Of a DNA stretch of 64,000 nucleotides, positions 51,610 through 60,067 are shown piece after piece. How positions within the stretch are numbered: the first letter of the stretch is position 1; the number at the start of each line of letters is the position of its first letter. The notes below the pieces were generated by a model. The model did not search any database. It saw only the letters and a program-made list of their open reading frames with translations, and was not told the origin of the DNA. The position numbers and the translations under genes are program-made. Origin of the DNA: Acidicapsa dinghuensis (GTDB lineage: Bacteria > Acidobacteriota > Terriglobia > Terriglobales > Acidobacteriaceae); NCBI RefSeq assembly GCF_025685685.1, contig NZ_JAGSYH010000004.1:124001-188000 (forward strand), given 5' to 3'.

Positions 51610-52422
51610 ATGCGCATTGAGCATGCACTGCCGACCGATCTCGTCCAAAATCGCGCAGTTCGAGTGCTGGTAATCGGCGCCGGCGGAACTGGCAGCGCCA
51701 TCGTAATGGGATTGCCGTATCTCGACCAGGCCATGCGGGTGTGGGGGCATCGCTACGGGCTTACTGTCGCCCTGATGGACGCCGATCTGGTCTCCGAGAC
51801 AAACTGCATTCGCCAGCCGTTTGCTATTTCGGACATAGGCCAAAACAAGGCCAATGTACTCATCAATCGAATCAATCTTTTCTGGGGCGCGTGCTGGCAG
51901 GCGGTGCCGCAGCATTTCCACGAGCGCTCTTTTGAACGCAATTACGACCGCTGCCCAGACCTGGTGATCGGATGTGTGGACTCGCGCGCGGCACGCAGAG
52001 CCATAGTGAGCTCCTTCTCGCACGCTCTCAATCGAGCCAGCTATTGGCTCGATCTCGGCAACAACGCGGCCAGCGGGCAGTACGTGCTCGGCCAGCCGCT
52101 GAACGCCCGCAACCGCAGAAGAGCTGAGCGTCTGCGGACGGTTAGCGAATTGTTTCCGGAGATTCGAGATGAGACCGCCGGCGAAGATCCGTTACCGAGT
52201 TGCTCGGCCATTGAGGCTCTCGACCGTCAGGAACCGTACATCAATCAGACGCTGGCTGCGAGCGCGCTGGCCATGCTGGCTCAACTCTTCCGCTACGGGA
52301 AACTCGCATATCACGGTGCATTCTTCAACGCTAAGACCGGGCAAATGTCCGCGTTGCCGGTTGACCCGGCGTTGTGGAGAAGGTTGAGAAAACGCACGAG
52401 AAATACATGCCGAAACAAATAA
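51610..52422 (+). CDS. PRTRC system ThiF family protein
   Basis: E1/ThiF-like adenylyltransferase of 270 residues. The nucleotide-binding loop is VLVIGAGGTGSAIV (G23-A-G-G-T-G28), the acidic residue at the end of strand 2 is in VALMDADLVSETNCIRQPF, and GQNKANVLINRIN plus IGCVDSRAARRAI complete the fold. It probably adenylates a carboxyl group of a protein or small molecule; the partner is unknown. GGAGG of the previous stop region serves as ribosome site, so it is coupled to PRTRC B. Confidence 0.9.
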   Translation: MRIEHALPTDLVQNRAVRVLVIGAGGTGSAIVMGLPYLDQAMRVWGHRYGLTVALMDADLVSETNCIRQPFAISDIGQNKANVLINRINLFWGACWQAVPQHFHERSFERNYDRCPDLVIGCVDSRAARRAIVSSFSHALNRASYWLDLGNNAASGQYVLGQPLNARNRRRAERLRTVSELFPEIRDETAGEDPLPSCSAIEALDRQEPYINQTLAASALAMLAQLFRYGKLAYHGAFFNAKTGQMSALPVDPALWRRLRKRTRNTCRNK

Positions 52423-52490
52423 GCCCAACACAAAGGCAATGAATGCAATCAAGGTGTGATACGTACTCTTAGGCACGCCAGGAATTCCGC

Positions 52491-52813
52491 ATGAAGATCA
52501 CTCTTGATGCGGAGATTGCCAGTGAGGCAAAGGCTCTTGTCGCTCTGGCATCTCGTAATGGCCCATCGAAGATCTGCATTGCGACAGGCCGTGTCCGACG
52601 TGCGCCGGCAACCCCGATATCTCGCACATTTCTGACGACGAGACGAAGGGCCTGATGAAATCCGCAGTCAGTGCCTTGTACCGTCTTCTCTGGCGGCGCA
52701 AGTACGATCCGCTCTCCTGCAACGAACAACTGGCGTTCGGGCGCCGCTACACCTTGCATTGGGATGATCCGGAACTCAAGAAGCCCGCCCGGCGAGGATC
52801 GCGCCCCGCGTGA
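52491..52813 (+). pseudogene. Small CxxC protein gene broken by a one-base deletion
   Basis: Two open frames join into one natural protein. Frame from ATG 52491 reads KITLDAEIASEAKALVALAS then RNGP; after about 52567 the natural continuation is one frame away: EDLHCDRPCPTCAGNPDISH, then GLMKSAVSALYRLLWRRKYD and FGRRYTLHWDDPELKK, ending at TGA 52811-52813. A single base inserted after CCA (restoring NGPIEDLHC) would give an intact protein of about 107 residues with a CPTC zinc knuckle. Each piece alone is too short to be noticed. Real decay or a sequencing error are both possible. Confidence 0.72.
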
Positions 52814-52839
52814 GCCAACATTCCAAAGGAGTGATTTTC

Positions 52840-53352
52840 ATGTTCAAAGAGCTTGCTCCGTACCTGCGGCAGCGTGCCGTTTTGCTGACCGTTACCCATC
52901 TTGAAGATGACCAGATTCGATTGAATGTCATTCCCCAGAAACTCAAGGATGGCGAAAACGCGGCGCTGACAACTCCGCTGACCGTAACCGGAACCGCCGA
53001 TGAACTCGACAGGGATCTGCCGGCCACGTTGGTCAACTTTGTGGGCGCCCACCTCGAACTGAGAAACACACTCGATCGGGCGAAGGCAGAGATGGATTCT
53101 GCAGCGAAGACCGCTCAGGCAGAAGCCCGGTCAAAGAGCAAGAAAGCCGGAACCAAGCCTGCACCGAAAACCGAGGTTGCAAAACCTGCTGAAACTCCGA
53201 AGACCACGCCTCCGCCTTCTCCCGAGCCTGCCAGGGCGGCCGGCCTCTTCGATTCACCAGCGCCGGTGGCAATTCCGGCCCATGACATAGACGAGGAAGA
53301 GGAGATACTTGCGGAAGCCGCCGAAGAGGACCAGTTCAGCGATGAGGATTAG
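52840..53352 (+). CDS. PRTRC system protein E
   Basis: Protein of 170 residues recognised as PRTRC protein E from MFKELAPYLRQRAVLLTVTH, LNVIPQKLKDGENAALTTPL and the TGTADELDRDLPATLVNFVG stretch. The C-terminal half is a Lys/Pro/Ala-rich linker (KKAGTKPAPKTEVAKPAETP) with an acidic tail (DIDEEEEILAEAAEEDQFSD), suggesting a flexible protein-binding end. Start at 52840 has AAAGGAG upstream; GTG 52810 lies in the broken gene before it. Confidence 0.85.
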   Translation: MFKELAPYLRQRAVLLTVTHLEDDQIRLNVIPQKLKDGENAALTTPLTVTGTADELDRDLPATLVNFVGAHLELRNTLDRAKAEMDSAAKTAQAEARSKSKKAGTKPAPKTEVAKPAETPKTTPPPSPEPARAAGLFDSPAPVAIPAHDIDEEEEILAEAAEEDQFSDED

Positions 53353-53420
53353 GTGGAGGCTGCGGCCTGAACTAGGGCTGGATCTCGTTGCAAGCGAAAT
53401 CTCTTTAATATCAGGGCTAT

Positions 53421-53465
53421 GGTTGACGAGGTGTAAAATGACATGAAACAATTAACTTGTCAACC
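53421..53465 (+). promoter_or_regulatory. Inverted repeat in front of the Xre-type antitoxin
   Basis: GGTTGAC (53421-53427) and GTCAACC (53459-53465), perfect 7-bp arms 31 bases apart, next to the GGAGG ribosome site at 53466-53470. TTGACG in the left arm may be the -35. Candidate autoregulatory site of the toxin-antitoxin pair. Confidence 0.45.
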
Positions 53466-53475
53466 GGAGGTCGCC

Positions 53476-54381
53476 ATGGTCACGTATTCGGAAAACCCCA
53501 AGACTCTCGAAGAGATTCAGGCCAGCATCCAAAAGCATCTCGGCGATCCGGGCCGCAAGAATCCGAGCTATAGTATCGGCCGTCCGTCAAAAACCTCGAA
53601 TCGCCTGTGTTTTGTTTCATTTGCGACCGGCGATCTCCGCTATGAAGTTGAGCCAGACTTGCTTCAGATTGTTGCAAAATCCTGGCGGCTTAATCTCAAT
53701 CTCAAGTCCTTCCTCGTGAAGACCGAGTTTGCCAAAGACAGGTTCTGCCTTTTCATTGAAATGCATCCGGATGCTGACCACCGGCATTTCAGCTCCGTAT
53801 TACGCGAATTGACGAGCACCAAGCATCCAACCTTCTACTCGCGGATTCTCCGGGCATTTCGACGTCTGGAGGAGGATCTTCCTGCCACTCGGATCGATGA
53901 AGCGACAGCCGCACCTACGGATTATCTGGTGGCGGTAGAGGCTCTGAGTTCGGCTCCGGAGACGACACAACTGATTGCGGAGGATCCGCTGATAGCCGCG
54001 AGATTTCGAGGACTCAAACGGAAGCAGCAGATACTTGAGGCTGCGGGTGGTGCGCTTACCTCCGAGCAGGTTTCCGAGGTTCTTGGTATCTCGCGTCAGG
54101 CCGTCGATAAACGCCGGGCATCGAATCAACTCCTGGCTCTGACGCAAGGGAAGCGCGGATACAGCTATCCGAGCTTTCAATTTGAGGACGGAAAGACAAT
54201 CACCGGACTCGAAGAGGTTCTTGGAGAGCTCAAGGATCTCGACCCCTGGATGCAAATGGTCTTTTTCACCAGCCCCAATGATCGCCTTGAAGGAAAGCCC
54301 CCTCTGGGGAAACTCAAGAAGGGACTGGTGAGTGAAGTGAAGGCGGTGGCCAGTGGATACGGCGAGCAAGGAGCCGTATGA
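53476..54381 (+). CDS. Xre/MbcA-type antitoxin with a long N-terminal domain
   Basis: Antitoxin of 301 residues for the RES toxin encoded next. The C-terminal 130 residues contain the helix-turn-helix (LTSEQVSEVLGISRQAVDKR) and the antitoxin end (PWMQMVFFTSPNDRLEGKPP, then LGKLKKGLVSEVKAVASG) that covers the toxin active site in the family. The first 170 residues are an added domain of unknown fold (CFVSFATGDLRYEVEPDLLQ), whereas usual Xre antitoxins have 110-150 residues. Start at 53476 is fixed by GGAGG five bases upstream. Its stop overlaps the toxin start. Confidence 0.75.
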   Translation: MVTYSENPKTLEEIQASIQKHLGDPGRKNPSYSIGRPSKTSNRLCFVSFATGDLRYEVEPDLLQIVAKSWRLNLNLKSFLVKTEFAKDRFCLFIEMHPDADHRHFSSVLRELTSTKHPTFYSRILRAFRRLEEDLPATRIDEATAAPTDYLVAVEALSSAPETTQLIAEDPLIAARFRGLKRKQQILEAAGGALTSEQVSEVLGISRQAVDKRRASNQLLALTQGKRGYSYPSFQFEDGKTITGLEEVLGELKDLDPWMQMVFFTSPNDRLEGKPPLGKLKKGLVSEVKAVASGYGEQGAV

Positions 54382-54995
54382 CGGATTTACCAGGCGATCA
54401 TCCGCTGCCTCATCCCCAACTTGTATCGCAGACACCACTGATTCACACAGTCAGGAAAGGCGATGTCCTCTACCGCCATCACCGCGCCGACAAAGATCCC
54501 GTCTACTTCGGAACGAGCGGTGATAACCGATTCGACGATCCCGATTGTCCTGCGGGGCACTCGTTTGGAGTTCTCTATGCGGGCGAAGACCCGCAGTGTT
54601 GTTTTATCGAATCGTGCGGGGCGACGACTGGGGTGCCGGCTGTCTCTGGAACCTATCTGGATGCACGTCGAATGGCGACGCTTGAATTGACCGAGGACCT
54701 TCGGTTCATCGACCTGTTCACTGCGGGAGGGCTGACCCGGATCGGCGCCGATGGCCGACTTTTCACCGGCTCCTACAAGATCGCGCAGCAATGGTCACGA
54801 GCACTTCGCGCGCACCCGGCGAAGCCCGACGGAATCCGCTACCCATCCCGTCACGACCATACGCGCGTCGCGTATGCGATTTATTCGCGTCCCGCCTCTA
54901 CATTTAAGGTCGACTCTCTTGGCTCATTGATGGCGCCTGCGAATCGACCTCTTCTGAACGAGATTCTCACGCTCTATACGGTCGAACTGCTCTGA
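54378..54995 (+). CDS. RES domain toxin (NAD+ phosphorylase family)
   Basis: Toxin of 205 residues. The RES residues are visible: Arg in LYRHHRADKDPVYFGTSGDN, Glu in CCFIESCG, and a Ser in the C-terminal RVAYAIYSRP region. RES toxins degrade NAD+ by phosphorolysis and are held inactive by an Xre-type antitoxin. ATG at 54378 overlaps the antitoxin stop (ATGA). With the antitoxin it should stabilise the element in the host. Confidence 0.85.
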   Translation: MTDLPGDHPLPHPQLVSQTPLIHTVRKGDVLYRHHRADKDPVYFGTSGDNRFDDPDCPAGHSFGVLYAGEDPQCCFIESCGATTGVPAVSGTYLDARRMATLELTEDLRFIDLFTAGGLTRIGADGRLFTGSYKIAQQWSRALRAHPAKPDGIRYPSRHDHTRVAYAIYSRPASTFKVDSLGSLMAPANRPLLNEILTLYTVELL

Positions 54996-55058
54996 GGATC
55001 GAGATTAGAGGCGTGAAACGTCCTTTCTGCCGGTCGAAAACCAGGGATGGGAGGTCCT

Positions 55059-55361
55059 ATGCTCGAGGAAATCCAGAGCTCTCCGTCAGTGGTTGTGAGC
55101 GGTAATTGCCAGGAGGTGACGAAACTGCTCCGCCTGGTTCCGAAACAGAAAACTGTCGCGGTAACGTTTCCGAATGACGAGCAGGGAGCGGCAGCCGAGC
55201 GCGTTATCCGCAAGCTGATCGAATTTCTTCCACAATTGATCCGGAAACGCCAGCAAGAGACATTAAGCAAGTTGATAGACGCGTTTCTCTCCGGTGTGAG
55301 CCCGCGCAGGCGGTCGGCGAACAGATCCGCGCCCGCATCAAGGCCAAAACAGCGGCGCTGA
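55059..55361 (+). CDS. Small hypothetical protein with a probable frameshift
   Basis: As read, 100 residues. The first 80 are natural (LEEIQSSPSVVVSGNCQEVT, AAAERVIRKLIEFLPQLIRK, QQETLSKLIDAFLSG). The tail RRRSANRSAPASRPKQRR looks out of frame. One frame away, from about 55298, the sequence continues EPAQAVGEQIRARIKAKTAA, then LIIGNLLPAS, ending at a stop near 55425. A missing base around 55292-55298 would explain it. GGGAGGT lies before the ATG at 55059. Family not recognised. Confidence 0.55.
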   Translation: MLEEIQSSPSVVVSGNCQEVTKLLRLVPKQKTVAVTFPNDEQGAAAERVIRKLIEFLPQLIRKRQQETLSKLIDAFLSGVSPRRRSANRSAPASRPKQRR

Positions 55362-55562
55362 TCATCGGCAACCTTCTGCCGGCGTCTGCTGACTCAACCC
55401 ATCGGCCCGGAGTTCGACAAATCTGATCCTGTCCTCGAAGGTGCGCCCGTTGCCGGGTCCTGGCCACTCCTTTCTTTACCGTCCCCAAGCATCGGCTCCC
55501 ATCCTGAGAACGGAGATCCTCTGCGCTGCGCAAGTAGCAAACCTACCTCAAAGGGAAATCCC

Positions 55563-56573
55563 ATGAAACCTTCGAAGCTCTATGAGGCGCTCCGTGCGCT
55601 TATTGGCGAACGTGTGCCTCTCCACATCTGGGGTCCATGTGGCACCGGAAAATCACAGATCGTAGGCCAGGTCGCCAGCGATCTCGGATACGGGTTCCTT
55701 GACGTGCGGGCAGTCCAACTCGATCCGGTCGATCTACGCGGACTGCCCCGCATTGCCACGGATCAGACCGAGTGGGTACCACCAAAGTTTCTGCCGACAT
55801 CAGGTAAGGGCATCCTGTTTCTCGATGAGCTGACCTCGGCCCCTCAGATGACGCAGGCGGGCTGCTACCAGCTGATCCTCGACCGGCGTCTCGGCGAATA
55901 CAGTCTGCCCGACGAGTGGGTGGTGATCGCCGCTGGCAATCCCGCATCGGAACGCGGAGTTCATTTTGCCATGCCGCGCCCATTGCGGAACCGCTTTGTG
56001 CACCTCGACCTTGAGCCAGATCTCGACGACTGGTCGAAATGGGCGATCAAGGCGCAAGTTCGCCCCGAGATCATCGCCTTTCTCCGCTTCAAACCTGAAC
56101 TGCTGCATGCGGCCGATGTCACTTCGGATGCGAATGCCTGGCCCACTCCGCGCTCCTGGGAGATGGCTTCGCGCGTTTTGTCGGGAGTGGCTCAACGCAC
56201 AAATTCGCGACTGATTTCCGGAACCAGCGAGTTCGAGGCACAGCTCCTCGATGGCACAGTAGGCCACGCCGCGGCCTCGGAACTGGTTGCCTTCCTGCGA
56301 CTGTTCCGGGAACTGCCGTCCATCGATGAAATCCTCCTCAATCCTTCGACGGCCAGGGTTCCTTCGGAGCCTTCGGCGCAGATCGCGATCGCGACAGCAC
56401 TCGGACGGGTGTTGAGCGATAGCTCACTCGGGCGGGGAATCACGTACCTCGAACGGATGCCGACGGAGATGCGTGTGATGGCCATGCGCGACGCGGCGGC
56501 GCGCGATAACGCCATCACGCATACTCCGGAGTTCGTGCGCTTCGGAGTGGAACACATGGAGGTCATTCAATGA
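55563..56573 (+). CDS. MoxR-type AAA+ ATPase
   Basis: AAA+ ATPase of 336 residues: Walker A GPCGTGKS (24-31), Walker B GILFLDELTSA, sensor 1 WVVIAAGNP, and the arginine-finger region MPRPLRNRFVHLDL. MoxR proteins act with VWA-domain partners as chaperones or metal-insertion machines. The next two genes overlap by four bases each and include a VWA protein, so the three form one unit. A CAAAGGGAAAT stretch precedes the ATG. Confidence 0.88.
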   Translation: MKPSKLYEALRALIGERVPLHIWGPCGTGKSQIVGQVASDLGYGFLDVRAVQLDPVDLRGLPRIATDQTEWVPPKFLPTSGKGILFLDELTSAPQMTQAGCYQLILDRRLGEYSLPDEWVVIAAGNPASERGVHFAMPRPLRNRFVHLDLEPDLDDWSKWAIKAQVRPEIIAFLRFKPELLHAADVTSDANAWPTPRSWEMASRVLSGVAQRTNSRLISGTSEFEAQLLDGTVGHAAASELVAFLRLFRELPSIDEILLNPSTARVPSEPSAQIAIATALGRVLSDSSLGRGITYLERMPTEMRVMAMRDAAARDNAITHTPEFVRFGVEHMEVIQ

Positions 56574-57505
56574 TTACCGAGAAAGCGATGCTTGCCTCGG
56601 TCCATATCAGCGTCTGGACCGCGGTGAAACATGATCGCAAGGTCAGCCGGGAAGTTGCTGATCAGCACGGAGCCCACCGGGGCGCCGGCCGCTACAACAA
56701 ACAGTTGCTGCATGGAGCTGCGAAGCTCGAGGAAATGCGGACGCTTGCCGGACAGATCCGGCAGTACTTTTACAAGGTCACGCTTCCATGGTCCGACGAG
56801 GGATTTCGCCTATTGCCGGCCAACTTCTATTTCGATCTCATGGCGCGGATGCGCGAGTTCGAAGCGAGCTTTGACGAGGGCGTGGAAGCGTTTCTGAGTG
56901 TCTACCCCGGATACATCGAACAGGTGCGTCCGGAACTGAATGGGCTCTTCCGAGAAGAAGACTATCCGTCCCCTGACAAGCTGCGGGCGAAGTTTGGCGT
57001 GAAACTCGAGGTTCTGCCGATCCCGACCGGGGCTGACTTCCGTGTCGAGATGTCGGCCGAAGAGCAGGCGCGGGTCGCACGCGAAATCGACGCCAACGTC
57101 CGTCAGTCGTTCATGCGCGGGACCGAAGACTTGTGGAGGCGGTTACGCGAGGTTGTCGCTCACATGGTTGAGCGACTGAACGAGCCGGACTCCCGCTTCC
57201 ATCGTTCGCTGGTCACCAACGTCCTCGATCTCGTGGAACTCCTGCCGCGGCTCAACGTGAATGGCGACGCGGAGCTCAATCGGTTTGCCGAGCAGGTGAA
57301 GGAGCGGCTGTGCAACTACTCCGCCCAAGAGCTCAAGAAACACGACCTGCTGCGGGTAACGACGGCCGCTGACGCCGCCAACATCGTCGCCGAGATGGAC
57401 GGCCTACTGCGAGAGCGGGAGTCGGCAGGATTCGCTACACCGAACACCGCGGACGAAATCTTCGCTCACATGTCGGCCTATATGGAGGCGCCGATAGCCG
57501 CATGA
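56570..57505 (+). CDS. DUF3150-like protein of the MoxR-VWA operon
   Basis: Protein of 311 residues, mainly helical (MITEKAMLASVHISVWTAVK, then YNKQLLHGAAKLEEMRTLAG and LAGQIRQYFYKVTLPWSDEG). It resembles the DUF3150 family found beside MoxR-type ATPases and VWA proteins on phages and plasmids; no catalytic motif is evident. It is probably an adaptor between the ATPase and the VWA protein. ATGA overlap on both sides. Confidence 0.7.
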   Translation: MITEKAMLASVHISVWTAVKHDRKVSREVADQHGAHRGAGRYNKQLLHGAAKLEEMRTLAGQIRQYFYKVTLPWSDEGFRLLPANFYFDLMARMREFEASFDEGVEAFLSVYPGYIEQVRPELNGLFREEDYPSPDKLRAKFGVKLEVLPIPTGADFRVEMSAEEQARVAREIDANVRQSFMRGTEDLWRRLREVVAHMVERLNEPDSRFHRSLVTNVLDLVELLPRLNVNGDAELNRFAEQVKERLCNYSAQELKKHDLLRVTTAADAANIVAEMDGLLRERESAGFATPNTADEIFAHMSAYMEAPIAA

Positions 57506-58707
57506 GAAACGAATCACCAGCTTCACTGCGCATTCAAAAAGCGCGAACGGCGCTTGTCCTCGACCATCCGTTTTTCGGCTCGCTGCTCTTCCGTCTCAAG
57601 GACCGGCCAAGCACAGCGATCAAAACGATGGCCACCGACGGAGTTTCGCTTCTCTGGAATCCTGAGTTCGTCGAAACCCTCAATGCGGCAACGCTGGCGG
57701 GAACGCTCGCGCACGAGGTGATGCATCCGGCTTTGCGCCATCACCTGCGGCGCTCAGGGCGCGATCCAAAGCGATGGAACATTGCCTGCGACTACGCCAT
57801 CAATCCGCTGTTGGTCGATGCTGGTCTCAAGCTCCCGGAAGGCGTTCTCCTCGAGAACCGCTTCCGTGGCATGAGCGCGGAGCAGATTTACAACCTTCTC
57901 GAACCGGAAGAGGGTTCGGACCCGGATAGCGACAACGATGAACGGGTCGCCGCTTCGGACGACACGAATGGAAGCCCGGCTCAAAACGAATCAGGCGATC
58001 CGTCCGCTCCAGAGATGGATGGCGGAATCGGGCAGGTTCTCGATGCACCCACGCCCAGTGATGGTTCTCCGAGCGTTGAAGAGCAGGCAAGAGAATGGGA
58101 GATCGCCGTCAAGCAAGCGATGACGGTAGCCCAGCAGGCGGGCAAGATGCCTACGGGACTCGATCGGACGATGGAAGGAGTTGCAGCGGCTGCCGTCAAT
58201 TGGCGGGAACTGCTACGCCGCCTCTGGTCGGAAACGACTGTGGCTGATTACAGCTGGATGCGCCCGAACCGGCGCTATCTCTGGAGGGGGCTCTATCTTC
58301 CAGGAGTGGTCAAGGAAGGCGTGGGCGAGATTGTGATAGCCGTCGACTGCTCCGGCTCGATCAGCGGCCGTCAGTTGCGGCTTTTCGAGGCCGAAGCACG
58401 ATCCATTCTGGATGGGCAAAGACCTGAGCGCGTCTACGTCCTCTACTTCGACGCTGTGGTTCAGAAGGTAGAGGTCTACGAAGCCGGCCAGCCAATCTCT
58501 CTCAACCCCGTAGGCGGGGGAGGCACGGAATTCGGGCCATGCTTTGAATGGGTAGAGGAATGCGGGACAGTGCCGCAAACGATGGTCTTCCTGACTGATC
58601 TCTACGGATCATTTCCGACTTCAGCACCATCGTATCCCGTCTTATGGGCTTCGACCGGACGCCGCCAGGCACCTTTCGGCGATGTGATTCCCATGCAGGC
58701 TGCATAG
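57502..58707 (+). CDS. VWA-domain protein with N-terminal HExxH metallopeptidase-like domain
   Basis: Protein of 401 residues. The N-terminal domain has H71-E-V-M-H75 in LAGTLAHEVMHPALRHHL, a zinc-peptidase motif, followed by WNIACDYAINPLLVDAG (DUF2201_N type). A low-complexity acidic linker (about 135-200) leads to a helical part and a C-terminal VWA-like domain with MIDAS D282-C-S-G-S-I-S288. It should partner the MoxR ATPase. The combination suggests a metal-dependent protease whose target is selected by the ATPase; this is inference. ATGA overlap with the previous gene. Confidence 0.82.
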   Translation: MRNESPASLRIQKARTALVLDHPFFGSLLFRLKDRPSTAIKTMATDGVSLLWNPEFVETLNAATLAGTLAHEVMHPALRHHLRRSGRDPKRWNIACDYAINPLLVDAGLKLPEGVLLENRFRGMSAEQIYNLLEPEEGSDPDSDNDERVAASDDTNGSPAQNESGDPSAPEMDGGIGQVLDAPTPSDGSPSVEEQAREWEIAVKQAMTVAQQAGKMPTGLDRTMEGVAAAAVNWRELLRRLWSETTVADYSWMRPNRRYLWRGLYLPGVVKEGVGEIVIAVDCSGSISGRQLRLFEAEARSILDGQRPERVYVLYFDAVVQKVEVYEAGQPISLNPVGGGGTEFGPCFEWVEECGTVPQTMVFLTDLYGSFPTSAPSYPVLWASTGRRQAPFGDVIPMQAA

Positions 58708-59029
58708 CGAAAAGCGATAACCATCCTTAATACGCCGAATCAATTCAGGCTTGTGCAGGGTCGGGCTGCAACGAGCACCAGGAGCGTCCTGTGTGATCCA
58801 AACATATCGTGTGTTCACGGATGGTTCTGCGATTGGAAAACCGCTTGTGATTCTGCGCCAACACGACTTAAAAAGGGTCTTCATGCAGAATCAACAACGT
58901 ACGCTCGGTTTGCGGTGTGGAGTTGGCTTGAGTGCGAGAACCAAGTGTCACCAACTATCAGGTACGCTTGTCACTCTTACCCTCAATGCCTAGGAAAGCT
59001 GGCCGGAGCGACCTCAGTTCATTCGTCCA
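58708..59029. other. Intergenic region after the MoxR-VWA operon
   Basis: About 320 bases between convergent operons. Frames here (58642-58884 minus, 58751-58993 plus) lack ribosome sites and natural composition. I see no clear terminator. Confidence 0.4.
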
Positions 59030-59791
59030 TCAGAACAACAAACCCTGATCCGGATTGACTGCGGGCGGTTTCGTCTTGCGCTTCTTTTCTGGCCTCGGCG
59101 GCTCAGGTTCTTGCGGTGGCTCCACATAGGGGTCCAGCAAACCCCGATGATTCTTCTTAATATCTCCCACTTCTGGATTCACCCGCCACACGTGCATCCG
59201 TTCCGCCGGGAAGGGCTTGCAGAGGTCAAGCGGTGGATACTCAGTGTCACCAACCTGCAACCAGCGGTCATAATCCTCCGGGTGGAGGATGACCGGCATT
59301 CGCGGGTGAAATTTCTCGAACTCCGGATTGGGCTCGCAGGTGACCACAGCAAACGTCTCCAGTACCTTTCCGTCTCGCATCCACCAAGACCAGATACCGG
59401 CGAGACAAAATGGAGACTTGTCCTTCATGCTGAGCGCATACGCGACCTTCTTGCCCTTCACATACTTGTCCCATTCGTAGTAGCCGTCAACCGGAACCAG
59501 ACAGCGGCGGTGACGTGCAGACTCTTCGAAGCTCCGCTTCTCAAGGATGGTGTCACTCTTGGCATTGAAAGTTGGGTATGGAAGCTGGTCCGAGAGTGCC
59601 TCGCGTGGAACCAAGCCCCAACGCATGTTCGCGATCTCGCGTTTGCCGTCTTTGTCGAGACGAATGATGAGTTGCCACGAGTACGGCGACCCGTTGTAGT
59701 CCGGCCCTGGATTTAGGCCTTCGGGCACGTCTGCCGCGAATATTCGAGCGATGTCCCCGACATCCGTAAACCGATGAATCCGTCCACACAT
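59030..59791 (-). CDS. SRAP (YedK/HMCES) family protein with clamp-binding tail
   Basis: SOS response-associated peptidase of 253 residues that crosslinks to abasic sites in single-stranded DNA through Cys2. Key features: MCGRIHRF with C2 exposed after Met removal, FNAKSDTI (Asn), CLVPVDGYYEWDKY with the catalytic Glu, and FHPRMPVIL with the conserved His. The extended tail PPRPEKKRKTKPPAVNPDQG ends in QGLLF, which fits the beta-clamp-binding consensus. It lies near the mutagenesis cassette imuAB-dnaE2, so it is likely part of a DNA-damage response region. Confidence 0.9.
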   Translation of the reverse strand: MCGRIHRFTDVGDIARIFAADVPEGLNPGPDYNGSPYSWQLIIRLDKDGKREIANMRWGLVPREALSDQLPYPTFNAKSDTILEKRSFEESARHRRCLVPVDGYYEWDKYVKGKKVAYALSMKDKSPFCLAGIWSWWMRDGKVLETFAVVTCEPNPEFEKFHPRMPVILHPEDYDRWLQVGDTEYPPLDLCKPFPAERMHVWRVNPEVGDIKKNHRGLLDPYVEPPQEPEPPRPEKKRKTKPPAVNPDQGLLF

Positions 59792-59800
59792 TGGATCAGC

Positions 59801-60067
59801 CTAGCAGAGGCCATTCCAGATATGCGGATAGACTCCGAGCAGATTCTTTGTTCCACGTGTGGGTGAATATTTGCACCTCGCCCAGCCATGATTCACGATC
59901 GAGATTCGAGCCGTTTCTACATCCTGGTCCGATAGACCAGCGTCCGAGAGAAGCAGCAGTAGTCGATGCGGAAACTCGTCATGAATCGTTACTCCGATGC
60001 GCTGGCCTTGATCGGTCGTGCAGAACATTTCAAAGCCATATGACTTGGCAGCAATCAGCACAAACAT
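59801..60067 (-). CDS. Small hypothetical protein
   Basis: Product of 88 residues (VLIAAKSYGFEMFCTTDQGQ; RISIVNHGWARCKYSPTRGT). No family recognised. It overlaps the end of the gene at 60055-60501 by 13 bases and lies 10 bases before the SRAP gene, so it may be in an operon with both. Confidence 0.5.
   Translation of the reverse strand: MFVLIAAKSYGFEMFCTTDQGQRIGVTIHDEFPHRLLLLLSDAGLSDQDVETARISIVNHGWARCKYSPTRGTKNLLGVYPHIWNGLC

Noticed and set aside
58642..58993. Small genes in the gap after the VWA gene
   Set aside because: Both strands have only short frames without ribosome sites; compositions look random.
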